Assembly: GCF_000577615.1 (NCBI RefSeq)
Contig: NZ_CBXX010000011.1
Location: 62,001-126,000 of the forward strand
Reading direction: 5' to 3'
DNA length: 64,000 nt
From: Herbaspirillum sp. RV1423
GTDB taxonomy: Bacteria > Pseudomonadota > Gammaproteobacteria > Burkholderiales > Burkholderiaceae_D
The position numbers and the translations under genes are program-made. The notes under the pieces were generated by a model. That model was not told the origin of the DNA. It made no database searches and worked only from the letters and a program-made list of their open reading frames with translations. Shown in pieces: positions 36,824 through 45,207 of this stretch (position 1 is its first letter; each line of letters begins with the position of its first letter).

Positions 36824-36917
36824 GGCTGGCGACAGAAAATCGGACTATCATCTGTCAACTGAACGCGAAGACCGGAGCGGATATCCAGGACTCGCAACAC
36901 CAACGACAGGAGACAGC

Positions 36918-38567
36918 ATGAGCGTCCACATCATCGACACCACGCCCGAGGCGTACAGCTACCCGCTGCTGATCAAACAATTGCTGCACGCCTCGCTGGC
37001 GACCGCGCCGGACCAGGAGATCGTCTACGGCCTGGCCCCGCAACGCCGCCACACCTACGCCGATCTCAACGAACGCATCCAGCGCCTGGGCAACATGCTG
37101 CGCGAGATGGGACTGCAACCCGGCAATACGGTGGCTGTGATGGACTGGGACAGCCATCGCTATCTCGAATGCTTCTTTGCCGTGCCGATGCTCGGCTGCG
37201 TGCTGCAAACCGTCAACGTGCGCCTGTCGCCGGAACAGATCGCCTACACACTCAACCATGCCCAGGCCGACGTGTTGCTGGTCAATTCGGATTTCATGCC
37301 GGTGCTCAAGCAGATCCGCGGCGAGTTGAATACACTCACGCGCTGCGTGGTGCTCACCGACGACGGCACGCCTGCGCCGCGCGGTCCCGGCTTTGCCGGC
37401 GAGTATGAAGACCTGCTGGCGCACGTCTCGCCCAAGTGCGAGTTCCCCGACTTCGACGAGAATGCGCGCGCCACCACGTTCTATACGACCGGCACCACCG
37501 GCCTGCCCAAGGGCGTGTACTTCAGCCATCGCCAACTGGTGCTGCACACGCTGTCGGTCGCTGCAGGACTGGCGCTGGCGCCGCAACAAGGACGCCTGCA
37601 TCGCGACGATGTCTACATGCCGCTCACGCCGATGTTCCATGTGCATGCCTGGGGCATGCCCTACGTCGCCACCATGGCCGGACTCAAGCAGGTTTACCCT
37701 GGCCGCTACGTGCCCGACACGATACTCAAGCTGATCGATACCGAGAAAGTGACCTTCTCGCATTGCGTGCCCACGATCCTGCACATGGTGCTGAGCGCGC
37801 CTGCGGCAAAGGATGTGGACCTGTCGAACTGGAAAATGATCATCGGCGGCTCTGCCATGACCAGCGCGCTGGCGCAGACCGCGCGCGAACGCGGCATCGA
37901 TGTGTTCACCGGCTACGGCATGTCGGAGACCTGCCCGATCCTGTCGCTGGCGCAAGTCCCCACCGACGAACTCGGCACCGGACAAGATGTCGCCACGCGC
38001 GTCAAGACCGGCCGGCCGCTGCCGCTGGTGGCGCTGCGCACGGTCGATGCCGACATGAACGATTGTCCGCGCGACGGCAAGAGCGCCGGCGAAGTCGTGG
38101 TGCGCGCGCCCTGGCTGACGCAAGGCTACCTGCATGCTCCGGAAGCCTCGCAAGCCCTGTGGGAAGGCGGCTGGCTGCACACGCAAGACATCGGCAACAT
38201 CGACCAGCGCGGCTACCTGCAAGTCACGGACCGCATCAAGGATGTGATCAAGACCGGCGGCGAATGGGTATCCTCGCTGGAAATCGAAGAAATCATCGCG
38301 CGCCATCCCGCCGTGGCGGAGACCGCGGTGATCGGCATCAAGGACGCGAAATGGGGCGAGCGCCCGGTGGCGCTGGTGGTGCTGAAGCCGGATCAGGTCG
38401 GCAAGGTCGGCGCCGACGACATCCGCAGCCTGGTGCTGGCTGCCGCCGACGATGGCGTGATTTCAAAGTATGGCGTGCCGGACCGCATCGAGTTCGTGCG
38501 GGAGCTGGCGCGCACCAGCGTCGGCAAACTCAACAAGCGCGCCATGCGCGATCAATATCCGGGCTGA
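36918..38567 (+). CDS. Fatty acyl-CoA synthetase (AMP-forming)
   Basis: A 549-residue adenylate-forming ligase. The P-loop is TTGTTGLPKG (about residue 190), with HVHAWGMPY, the GYGMSETCP motif, and the C-terminal GYLQVTDRIKDVIKTGGEW hinge and SVGKLNKRAMR catalytic Lys region. Its length and pattern match medium/long-chain acyl-CoA ligases of the AlkK/FadD type that feed beta-oxidation. The start at ATG 36918 follows an ACAGGAG site. The gene lies 94 bp after the copper operon and is functionally unrelated to it. A hairpin terminator follows. Confidence 0.92.
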   Translation: MSVHIIDTTPEAYSYPLLIKQLLHASLATAPDQEIVYGLAPQRRHTYADLNERIQRLGNMLREMGLQPGNTVAVMDWDSHRYLECFFAVPMLGCVLQTVNVRLSPEQIAYTLNHAQADVLLVNSDFMPVLKQIRGELNTLTRCVVLTDDGTPAPRGPGFAGEYEDLLAHVSPKCEFPDFDENARATTFYTTGTTGLPKGVYFSHRQLVLHTLSVAAGLALAPQQGRLHRDDVYMPLTPMFHVHAWGMPYVATMAGLKQVYPGRYVPDTILKLIDTEKVTFSHCVPTILHMVLSAPAAKDVDLSNWKMIIGGSAMTSALAQTARERGIDVFTGYGMSETCPILSLAQVPTDELGTGQDVATRVKTGRPLPLVALRTVDADMNDCPRDGKSAGEVVVRAPWLTQGYLHAPEASQALWEGGWLHTQDIGNIDQRGYLQVTDRIKDVIKTGGEWVSSLEIEEIIARHPAVAETAVIGIKDAKWGERPVALVVLKPDQVGKVGADDIRSLVLAAADDGVISKYGVPDRIEFVRELARTSVGKLNKRAMRDQYPG

Positions 38568-38602
38568 CGGCCAGGGCTTGCTCACCAGCCTTCGCAATGC
38601 AA

Positions 38603-38645
38603 AACGCCGGCTGCGGGCCATATCCGCGCCGGCGTTCTTGTTTTT
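38603..38645. terminator. Hairpin terminator between convergent genes
   Basis: AACGCCGGC (38603-38611) pairs perfectly with GCCGGCGTT (38628-38636). A T-rich run ending at 38645 follows on the plus strand. It terminates the acyl-CoA ligase gene and perhaps also purU from the other side. Confidence 0.7.
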
Positions 38646-38652
38646 CGAATCG

Positions 38653-39522
38653 TTACTTGAAAATGACCGTCTTGTGTCCGTTCAGCAGGATACGGTGCTC
38701 CGTAAACCATTTCACGGCGCGCGCCAGCACCACCGACTCAATGTCGCGGCCGATGGCGGTCAGGGTTTCCGGGCCCATCGAATGGTCGACGCGTTCAACG
38801 CCCTGCTCGATGATCGGACCTTCGTCCAGATCGCTGGTGACGAAGTGCGCGGTGGCGCCGATCAGCTTCACGCCGCGGTCATGCGCCTGATAGTAAGGCT
38901 TGGCGCCTTTGAAGCTGGGCAGGAAGGAATGATGGATGTTGATGGCGCGGCCCTTGAGCGCAGCACAGATCGACGGCGACAGGATCTGCATGTAACGCGC
39001 CAGCACCACCAGGTCGATCTGGTTGTGTTCGACGATTTCGAGCACACGCGCTTCCTGCGCCAGCTTGGCGTCTTCTGAAGCCCCGGCCGCCAGCGGCAGA
39101 TGATGGAAAGGAATGTTGTAGCTCGCCGCCAACTGGTAAAAGTCGGTGTGATTGGACACGATGGCCGGGATTTCCACCGGCAGCAGCCCGCTCTTGTAGC
39201 GGAACAGCAGGTCGTTGAGGCAGTGGCCGATCTTGGACACCATCAGCATCACGCGCGGCTTCTTGCCGGCATCGTGCAATTGCCAATCCATGTTGAGCGA
39301 GCCGCCCAGCACAGCGAAATCCGCGCGCAGCGTTTCATCGGTCACGGACGCGTCTTCGGAGGCAAAATGCACGCGCATGAAAAACAGCTTCGATTGCGCG
39401 TCGCCGAACTGGGCCGAATCGATGATGTTGCAGCCGTGGTCGGCCAAAAAACCCGACACGCGATGCACGATGCCGCGCTGGTCGAGACAGGAGATGGTGA
39501 GGATGTATTCCGGGTGAGTCAT
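38653..39522 (-). CDS. purU: Formyltetrahydrofolate deformylase
   Basis: A 289-residue enzyme hydrolysing 10-formyl-THF to THF and formate, balancing one-carbon and purine pools. An N-terminal ACT domain (YILTISCLDQRGIVHRVSGFLADHG) is followed by the formyltransferase fold with IPAIVSNHTDF, NIHHSFLPSFKGAKPYYQAHDRGVKL and the catalytic Asp in TSDLDEGPIIEQ. The length equals that of E. coli PurU. It is monocistronic as far as can be seen. Confidence 0.95.
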   Translation of the reverse strand: MTHPEYILTISCLDQRGIVHRVSGFLADHGCNIIDSAQFGDAQSKLFFMRVHFASEDASVTDETLRADFAVLGGSLNMDWQLHDAGKKPRVMLMVSKIGHCLNDLLFRYKSGLLPVEIPAIVSNHTDFYQLAASYNIPFHHLPLAAGASEDAKLAQEARVLEIVEHNQIDLVVLARYMQILSPSICAALKGRAINIHHSFLPSFKGAKPYYQAHDRGVKLIGATAHFVTSDLDEGPIIEQGVERVDHSMGPETLTAIGRDIESVVLARAVKWFTEHRILLNGHKTVIFK

Positions 39523-39918
39523 AGTCGATCTTGAAAGCGCTGTCGCCTGCCGCCTGCTCCGGATATGTTTCCAGAATGCAGCTAAAAAGGGCGAAAAGCG
39601 TTATTGTCGCATGCCCGGTGCATGCGCACAAAATCCCAGTCCCGAAAAACGGGCCTGGAAGCGATGAACAAGAGCTTGGAAATACGGAGGAAAATGCCTT
39701 GGCAAGGGCCGTCAACGACCGGATAAATGACCAGACAAAGACCGGACGCAAACCGCCGCCGCATAGCGCCGCATGGCCTGACGACTGATTATCCTTGACC
39801 GCACAACACCACAACGCCTCCGGAAAACTCCAAAAGGCATCGCGAACATCCCGAAAGACCGCGCCGTCAATGCTGCAACGGCTCCGGTTGTACCATGCGC
39901 TTTGGCGCCCGCCCCGGC
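39523..39918. other. Intergenic region between purU and the bactofilin gene
   Basis: A 396-bp spacer. It should contain the purU promoter and the 3' end of the bactofilin transcript. An open frame at 39531-39788 (plus) has no recognisable family, signal or ribosome-binding site and is not called. I see nothing else in it. Confidence 0.4.
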
Positions 39919-40437
39919 TTATGCTGTCTTGGCCTGCAACAGCTCGCGCTGTTCCGCGTTGCTGCCGACCTGCACGTCGCCGCTCAACTGGCCGCCCTCT
40001 TCGATGACCAGTTTGCCGTAGCGGATCTTGCCCGAGACCTTTCCGGTCGAATAGATCACCAGCTTCTGGCGCACCGTCAGGTCGCCGTCGAAGTCGCCGC
40101 GGATTTCGGCCAGGTCGATTTCAGCGGAACCCTTGAAGGCCCCCTTTTCAGCGATCTGGATCACACGCGAATCCATTGTCGCTTCGACGCGGCCTTCCAC
40201 CACAAGAGTGTCGCAGTCATTGATCTCGACGCCCTTGAGTTTGATATTGGGACCGACGATCAGCTTGCTGCCCATTTCGTTGGAACCGGAATTGTTCGAC
40301 TGCGGACTGGAGGTTGTCTGGGTAGCTGTCTTGGACACATTGGATACGCCCGGTTGCGCCAGATTGTTCGCGGCGCTGAAAGGAGTATTTGGCGAATTGG
40401 TTTCTCGTTTGCCAAAGAGGGTTTCTGATCGAAGCAT
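39919..40437 (-). CDS. Bactofilin (polymer-forming cytoskeletal protein)
   Basis: A 172-residue bactofilin. A disordered Ser/Asn-rich N-terminus (residues 1-65) is followed by a DUF583 beta-helix (SKLIVGPNIKLKGVEINDCDTLVVEGRVEA ... GKVSGKIRYGKLVIEEGGQLSGDV). Bactofilins polymerise without nucleotide into filaments that position cell-wall enzymes or other complexes. No peptidase partner (such as an M23 protein) is adjacent. The start at MLRSETLFGK follows a GGAG site; a longer upstream reading of 54 codons looks non-coding. Confidence 0.9.
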   Translation of the reverse strand: MLRSETLFGKRETNSPNTPFSAANNLAQPGVSNVSKTATQTTSSPQSNNSGSNEMGSKLIVGPNIKLKGVEINDCDTLVVEGRVEATMDSRVIQIAEKGAFKGSAEIDLAEIRGDFDGDLTVRQKLVIYSTGKVSGKIRYGKLVIEEGGQLSGDVQVGSNAEQRELLQAKTA

Positions 40438-40945
40438 GGTATCTCCTGAAGATAAATGTGCGGTGCAAGACGTGGCACTGATAGAACAAATCGGCGACGC
40501 AATCATCATTTTTTCATCCCAATGACGACTACGTCCTCCGCGGAGGAAGAGATCGCTGTATCGCTGATGCCGATTGCGTTTGCACGATATGAGCGGCACA
40601 AGGATCTCAGCGATTCGGCATATCGCAAATTAGAAAGTTCACGAGAATTTTGTAACAGTTGAATGAGATCGCGAACCTCGCGCGCAGCCTATTTTTAAAC
40701 GCGTATAAAATTTTTCGACGCACGTAAATTTCGTTCTGCATCATCGCAGCCTTGCCTTCGCATGCATCGCTACAGGTGTCGCCAATCGGCGACACCATCA
40801 CGTCGCGCAGCATGGCTGCGATCCGCTTTTTTAACGTCGGCCTTCCCAAGTATCGTCGCGCTTCCCAACTTGACTTTTTGGATGTGACAAGAGATTCTTT
40901 GCCGCACTCGACGCGCGCGTCGCATAACAACTATTTGGGGTAAAC
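40438..40945. other. Long divergent intergenic region
   Basis: 508 bp, AT-rich in the middle, between the bactofilin gene (minus) and the DUF898 gene (plus). It must hold both promoters. A perfect 9-bp hairpin (GGTGTCGCC 40775-40783, loop AATC, GGCGACACC 40788-40796) has no T tail. Open frames here lack family resemblance and are not called. Confidence 0.4.
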
Positions 40946-42019
40946 ATGAGCGACACTCTCAATCAACCCGGCCAGCCCGATACCGGTCCCGGCTTTACGG
41001 GCGCGCCTGCGGCGCCGGCGACAGAAGCGTTTTCATTCAGCGGACGCGGTTCCGAATATTTCCGCATATGGATAGTCAACCTGCTGCTGTCGGTCGTCAC
41101 GTTCGGCATTTATTCCGCGTGGGCCAAGGTCAGACGCTTGCGTTATTTTTATGACAACACTACTGTCGCCGGCACCAGCTTCGAATACCACGGCAATCCC
41201 GTCGCCATCCTCAAAGGCCGCATCATCGCGGTGGTGCTGCTGTTCGGTTACCAGTTCGCGTTCAAGCTCAATCCGATCGTCGGGGTGATGACGCTGATCG
41301 TGTTTGCGATCGCGGTGCCCTGGCTGATTTGGCGCAGCCTGCAATTCAAGCTGTACAACTCCAGCTATCGCGGCATCCGTTTCGGTTTTCGCGGCAATGC
41401 CCGCAGCGCGTACAAGGTTTATCTGCTGCTGCCCGTCCTGACCTTGTTCACGCTGTATTTGCTGACGCCGTTCACGCACCAACGCATCAAGCGCTTCCAG
41501 CATAATGAATCGCGCTTCGGCGCCAGCCATTTCTCGTTCGACGGTTCAGTGGGCGATTTTTACAAGACCTACCTGATCGGGTTCGGCATTTATATCGCCG
41601 GTCTCATTATCATCATCGCCAGTTTCGGCGGCCTCGCCATGATCATCTTGCGTAGCGGATTCGCGTACATGCAGGTGTTCTTCGCGCTGTATGTGTGGTC
41701 CTTCCTGATGTATCCGCTTTTCCTCACGCTGCTGCAAAACCTGATCTGGAACCATACCCGGCTCGACCAACATCGCTTCCGCAGTGAAATGCGCTGGCCC
41801 CGCATGATGTTCATCGCCCTCACCAACATCATCGGCATCATCGTGACGCTGGGGCTGTTCACGCCGTTCGCGCAAATCCGCGCGCTGCGTTACCGGATCG
41901 AGTCGATGAGCCTGCAGCCGGCCGGAAATCTGGATGAGTTCGTCGCCGACAACGAAGCGCATGGTTCGGCCACAGGGGAAGGCATGACCGACCTGCTCGA
42001 CTTCGACCTTTCGCTTTGA
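40946..42019 (+). CDS. YjgN/DUF898 family integral membrane protein
   Basis: A 357-residue inner-membrane protein beginning with a Pro/Gly/Ala-rich tail, then EAFSFSGRGSEYFRIWIVNLLLSVVTFGIYSAWAKVRRLRYF, the hallmark of DUF898. About eight hydrophobic segments follow, with the repeated FGIY...WA.VR..RY pattern appearing again near LGLFTPFAQIRALRYR. Function unknown. It lies 8 bp before an M48 peptidase gene, a common pairing, so the two likely work together in the membrane. Confidence 0.88.
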   Translation: MSDTLNQPGQPDTGPGFTGAPAAPATEAFSFSGRGSEYFRIWIVNLLLSVVTFGIYSAWAKVRRLRYFYDNTTVAGTSFEYHGNPVAILKGRIIAVVLLFGYQFAFKLNPIVGVMTLIVFAIAVPWLIWRSLQFKLYNSSYRGIRFGFRGNARSAYKVYLLLPVLTLFTLYLLTPFTHQRIKRFQHNESRFGASHFSFDGSVGDFYKTYLIGFGIYIAGLIIIIASFGGLAMIILRSGFAYMQVFFALYVWSFLMYPLFLTLLQNLIWNHTRLDQHRFRSEMRWPRMMFIALTNIIGIIVTLGLFTPFAQIRALRYRIESMSLQPAGNLDEFVADNEAHGSATGEGMTDLLDFDLSL

Positions 42020-42027
42020 GCATCGCT

Positions 42028-43020
42028 ATGCAAGTCCCTGCATTTTATTTCGACGGCAAGACCTCGCGCCGCCATCTCGTCACGCTGCATGTGGAAGACG
42101 GCGTGGCCAGCATCAGCGGCGATGTCGAACGCGCCTGCCCGATCATGCAGTTGCGCGTGTCCGAGCGACTGCATCGGGCGGCGCGCAAGGTAACCTATCC
42201 CGACGGCGCCTATCTCGAAATCCAGGACAACGCCGCTTTCGCCGCGCTGCTGCACGCGACCTCGCACCGCGACTCGCTGGTGGTGCGCATGCAGCAGAAC
42301 TGGCGCGCAACGCTGGCTGCGGCTGCGGTACTGATTGCGGTGCTGGTGCTGAGCTACGCTTACCTGCTGCCCGCGGCGGCTGATCTGGTCGCCAAATCCT
42401 TGCCTCCAAGCGTCGAACAGCGCATCGGCGCCGGCGCGCTGGAGTTTCTCGACAATCACATCTTGTCGCCGACGCAGTTGCCGGCCGCGCAGCGCCAGGC
42501 AATCAAGACGCGTTTTCGCGCGCTGACCGCTGAGGTGGAAGGCGTGCCGCACTACGAGATTGTGTTCCGCAAGAGCCGCATCGGGCCGAATGCACTGGCG
42601 CTGCCCTCCGGCCAGATCGTGCTGACCGATGAGATCGTGAAGCTGCTGGATGACGATAACGCGGTCATGGGCGTGCTGGCGCATGAACTTGGCCACGTGC
42701 ACCGGCGTCACCTCATGCGTCGCCTGATCCAAAGTTCGGCCATCGGCGCGGCGGCGACAGCCTTGTTCGGCGACATATCGGCGGTGATCGCCAATATCCC
42801 GACGGTGCTGCTCGACATGAAATACTCGCGCGACGTCGAGCGCGAAGCCGATGATTACGCGATCGCGCTGTTCAAGGCCAACGGCATCAGCCGGCAAAAG
42901 CTGGCCTATGTGTTCGAAAAGCTCGGCGAGAAGGAGGCGGCCAGCGCCGACATTCCGCCTTACCTGTCCAGCCATCCTGCCAGCGCCGAGCGGGTTGAAC
43001 GCATCCTGAACGCGCAATGA
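42028..43020 (+). CDS. M48 family membrane metallopeptidase
   Basis: A 330-residue protein. An N-terminal domain (residues 1-85) precedes one transmembrane segment (about 92-115). The zinc peptidase domain has LAHELGHVHRRH (HELGH at 219-223) and the third ligand in VEREADDYA (about 273). It resembles the HtpX/Oma1/YcaL-type peptidases that act on membrane proteins. The start is the ATG at 42028, 8 bp after the DUF898 stop; an in-frame TTG four codons earlier is weaker. Substrate unknown. Confidence 0.9.
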   Translation: MQVPAFYFDGKTSRRHLVTLHVEDGVASISGDVERACPIMQLRVSERLHRAARKVTYPDGAYLEIQDNAAFAALLHATSHRDSLVVRMQQNWRATLAAAAVLIAVLVLSYAYLLPAAADLVAKSLPPSVEQRIGAGALEFLDNHILSPTQLPAAQRQAIKTRFRALTAEVEGVPHYEIVFRKSRIGPNALALPSGQIVLTDEIVKLLDDDNAVMGVLAHELGHVHRRHLMRRLIQSSAIGAAATALFGDISAVIANIPTVLLDMKYSRDVEREADDYAIALFKANGISRQKLAYVFEKLGEKEAASADIPPYLSSHPASAERVERILNAQ

Positions 43021-43236
43021 GCTCTCCCGACATGCTCGACCGGGACCGGCTGCGCCAGCAAATCGCTTTCCCGGCCAATCATCCGCCTCAAGCTGTCGGA
43101 GCTGGCGATGGAGTGCGTCTTTCTTGCCGATCCCGAAACCGCCGCCGTGTTGCAAGCGTTGTTGCCGACACGAAAAGTTTCCGCCGAGAATATTCCCGCA
43201 ACCGTACTTTTACCGTCGCAGGAAAACCTTCTTTAC

Positions 43237-43258
43237 ATTTCGCACCAGTGTGCTAAAT
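43237..43258. promoter_or_regulatory. Operator copy 1, upstream of the tetR gene
   Basis: ATTTCGCAC-N4-GTGCTAAAT is a 22-bp dyad with one mismatch between its arms. It ends 8 bp before the ATG of the TetR-family gene at 43267. The right arm contains TGCTAAATT, which could be an extended -10. The same dyad recurs at 43954-43975. Confidence 0.75.
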
Positions 43259-43266
43259 TGACCCCC

Positions 43267-43884
43267 ATGGATACCGTCATTCCCCGTACCACCAAAAGCG
43301 AACTGACCCTGGCCGCGATCGTCGACACCGCCCTTGAGATGGCGGCAGCGGAAGGTCTGGAGTCACTCTCTCTAGGTGAAGTGGCCAAGCGACTCAACAT
43401 CAGCAAGAGCGGCGTGTTCTCGCGCGTGGGTTCGCGCGAAGCCTTGCAGCAGGCGGTGCTGGACGAATTCGACCGGCGTTTCGTCGAAGAAATTTTCAAG
43501 CCGGCGATGACGTTGCCGCGAGGGTTGCCGCGACTTAATTCGATGATCCGCAACTGGCTGCGGCGCACTAACGATGAAGTCAGTTGCATCTATATTGCCG
43601 GTGCCTTCGAATACGACGACATGGACAGTCCGATGCGCGAGCGCATCAAGAAAAACATCCTGCAATGGCGCGGCATGTTGCATCGGACCGTGGAACAGGC
43701 GCTGGAAGAAGGTCAGTTGCGTCCGGACACCGATCCGGAACAACTGGTGTTCGAGTTGTATTGCCTGATGGTCGGACTGATGCACGACGCCCGCTTCCTG
43801 CGCGATCCGAAAGCCCTGGAGCGGGTGCAGACGGCATACGACCGCCTGATTTCGACTTATCGCAGTTTTAATTATCATGGCTGA
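43267..43884 (+). CDS. TetR/AcrR family transcriptional regulator
   Basis: A 205-residue regulator. The N-terminal HTH runs from TLAAIVDTALEMAAAEGLESLSLGEVAKRLNISKSGVFSRVGSREALQQAVL. The C-terminal ligand domain is helical (IAGAFEYDDMDSPMRERIKKNI ...). The start is set at 43267 because a 22-bp operator sits just upstream; reading further up would place it in coding sequence. The same operator recurs 70 bp after the stop, before a 37-codon gene, so autoregulation plus control of that gene is likely. Ligand unknown. Confidence 0.9.
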   Translation: MDTVIPRTTKSELTLAAIVDTALEMAAAEGLESLSLGEVAKRLNISKSGVFSRVGSREALQQAVLDEFDRRFVEEIFKPAMTLPRGLPRLNSMIRNWLRRTNDEVSCIYIAGAFEYDDMDSPMRERIKKNILQWRGMLHRTVEQALEEGQLRPDTDPEQLVFELYCLMVGLMHDARFLRDPKALERVQTAYDRLISTYRSFNYHG

Positions 43885-43953
43885 TTCAGTGATCGTAGCG
43901 CCGAAACGTTAAAGTGCGATCCCGGCGCGCGTATCCGGGGTTGCTTTATTTTA

Positions 43954-43975
43954 ATTTCGCACTATCGTGCTAAAT
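43954..43975. promoter_or_regulatory. Operator copy 2, upstream of the 37-residue ORF
   Basis: ATTTCGCAC-N4-GTGCTAAAT has the same arms as the copy at 43237-43258; only the central four bases differ (TATC instead of CAGT). It lies 12 bp before ATG 43988. Two exact copies of 9-bp arms flanking a TetR gene argue for a real binding site. Confidence 0.75.
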
Positions 43976-43987
43976 AAGGAATGGATC

Positions 43988-44101
43988 ATGTGGATCACTA
44001 TCGGAGTCATTGCGCTGCCCATTGGCGCCTCGCTGTTTTTCCAGTTGCGGCAAACCGTCAGGCTGGTGCCGGACTGCAATGAGGATTTCGTCTTCATCTG
44101 A
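43988..44101 (+). CDS. Small membrane protein, 37 residues
   Basis: A short frame, beginning MWITIGVIALPIGASLFFQL and ending with the acidic DCNEDFVFI. It has an AAGGA ribosome-binding site 7 bp before the ATG and one hydrophobic segment (residues 2-19). A TetR-type operator lies directly upstream, which is the main reason to believe it is real. I do not recognise the family. It is probably an inner-membrane peptide expressed under control of the upstream TetR. It could be a leader, but nothing plausible follows in phase. Confidence 0.6.
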   Translation: MWITIGVIALPIGASLFFQLRQTVRLVPDCNEDFVFI

Positions 44102-44302
44102 GCCGGCCCAGTGAACAAAGCATGGCGGAACCTGCGACGACATACGCTGGACTGATTTCCGGCAGCGGCGAGGAACAATATTTTCACCGGTGCGGTCCAT
44201 ATACCTGTTCCCGTGATTCAATGTTCGCTAAAGTTGCCTTTACGGCGGCTTGCCGCAACGACCTTGCATCATACCGCCCACCCCTTGCTCTGATGATTGT
44301 CG

Positions 44303-45004
44303 ATGTCCACGCCTACACCCGAACCGACCTTGTCTGCCGAAATCTTTCCCGACCGGCAACTCGCCAACCTGTCCTGCATGCTTGCCCTGGCGATTGCCGT
44401 CGTCAGTTGGTTTGCGCTGAGCGCACAGACCGACATCACCATCGGTCGCGTGCTGGGCCACGGCATGAGCGTGATGGATGGACTGGCGCGGCTTTCCAGC
44501 TATCTCACCAACCTGACCATCCTGCTGAGCGCCGTCAGCTTTTCCGCGCTTGCCTTGCAAGGCAGCAATCCCGTCAACCGTTTTTTCCGCAAGCCGCAGG
44601 TCATTACCGCCGTGGTTGCTTATCTGGTCTTCGTTGGCATCGCCTACAATCTTTTGCTGCGCCAGTTATGGCAACCGGCCGGTTTCCGTGCGCTCGTCAA
44701 TGAGAGCCTGCATACCGTCATTCCCTTGTTGTCGATGGTTTACTGGATCTTTTTCGTCCCGAGTTTCCAGCCCAGCCTGAAAAAGAGCCTGCTGTGGCTG
44801 GTCTATCCGGTCGTTTATCTGTTCGTCACATTGTGGCGCGGCGACAATTCCGGCTTTTATCCCTATCCTTTCATCAACGTCCGCGATCTCGGCTATCCCC
44901 ACGTGCTGCTTAATTCTGTCGGCCTGTTCGCCGGCTTTCTGCTGCTGATGGGTTTGTTGCTGCTCATCAACCATTCCGGCAAAGCCATATTCCTGCGGCG
45001 CTGA
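44303..45004 (+). CDS. Pr6Pr family membrane protein
   Basis: A 233-residue six-helix membrane protein. A polar N-terminus is followed by NLSCMLALAIAVVSWFAL, SYLTNLTILLSAVSFSALAL and VVAYLVFVGIAYNLLLR, and the conserved HTVIPLLSMVYWIFFVP and YPYPFINVRDLGY motifs of the Pr6Pr (FAR-17a/AIG1-like) family. Function is unknown in bacteria. The start is placed at ATG 44303; an in-frame TTG two codons earlier is possible. A strong GC stem without T tail (45037-45045 / 45051-45059) follows the gene. Confidence 0.88.
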   Translation: MSTPTPEPTLSAEIFPDRQLANLSCMLALAIAVVSWFALSAQTDITIGRVLGHGMSVMDGLARLSSYLTNLTILLSAVSFSALALQGSNPVNRFFRKPQVITAVVAYLVFVGIAYNLLLRQLWQPAGFRALVNESLHTVIPLLSMVYWIFFVPSFQPSLKKSLLWLVYPVVYLFVTLWRGDNSGFYPYPFINVRDLGYPHVLLNSVGLFAGFLLLMGLLLLINHSGKAIFLRR

Positions 45005-45207
45005 TGCGCCCAGAACCCCCCGGGTTGGCACGCAGCGCCGCCGGAAGGCATCCGGCGGCGGCTGATTCCCGTTAATATGTAAAAAAATGTTATCGAAAGT
45101 CGCCACCAACGGCGTTTTCCTTCTCAAGTTGTGACATATATGACCGATATAAGCGGTAGACAGACTGCATCACCATTTACTGGAGCACGATCATTTCTCT
45201 CACATAC

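Noticed and set aside
39531..39788. An 85-codon plus-strand frame between purU and the bactofilin gene
   Set aside because: No ribosome-binding site, no domain, and a biased composition. It covers the purU promoter region.
45037..45059. Strong GC hairpin after the Pr6Pr gene as a terminator
   Set aside because: The 9-bp stem has no following T run, so termination cannot be claimed.
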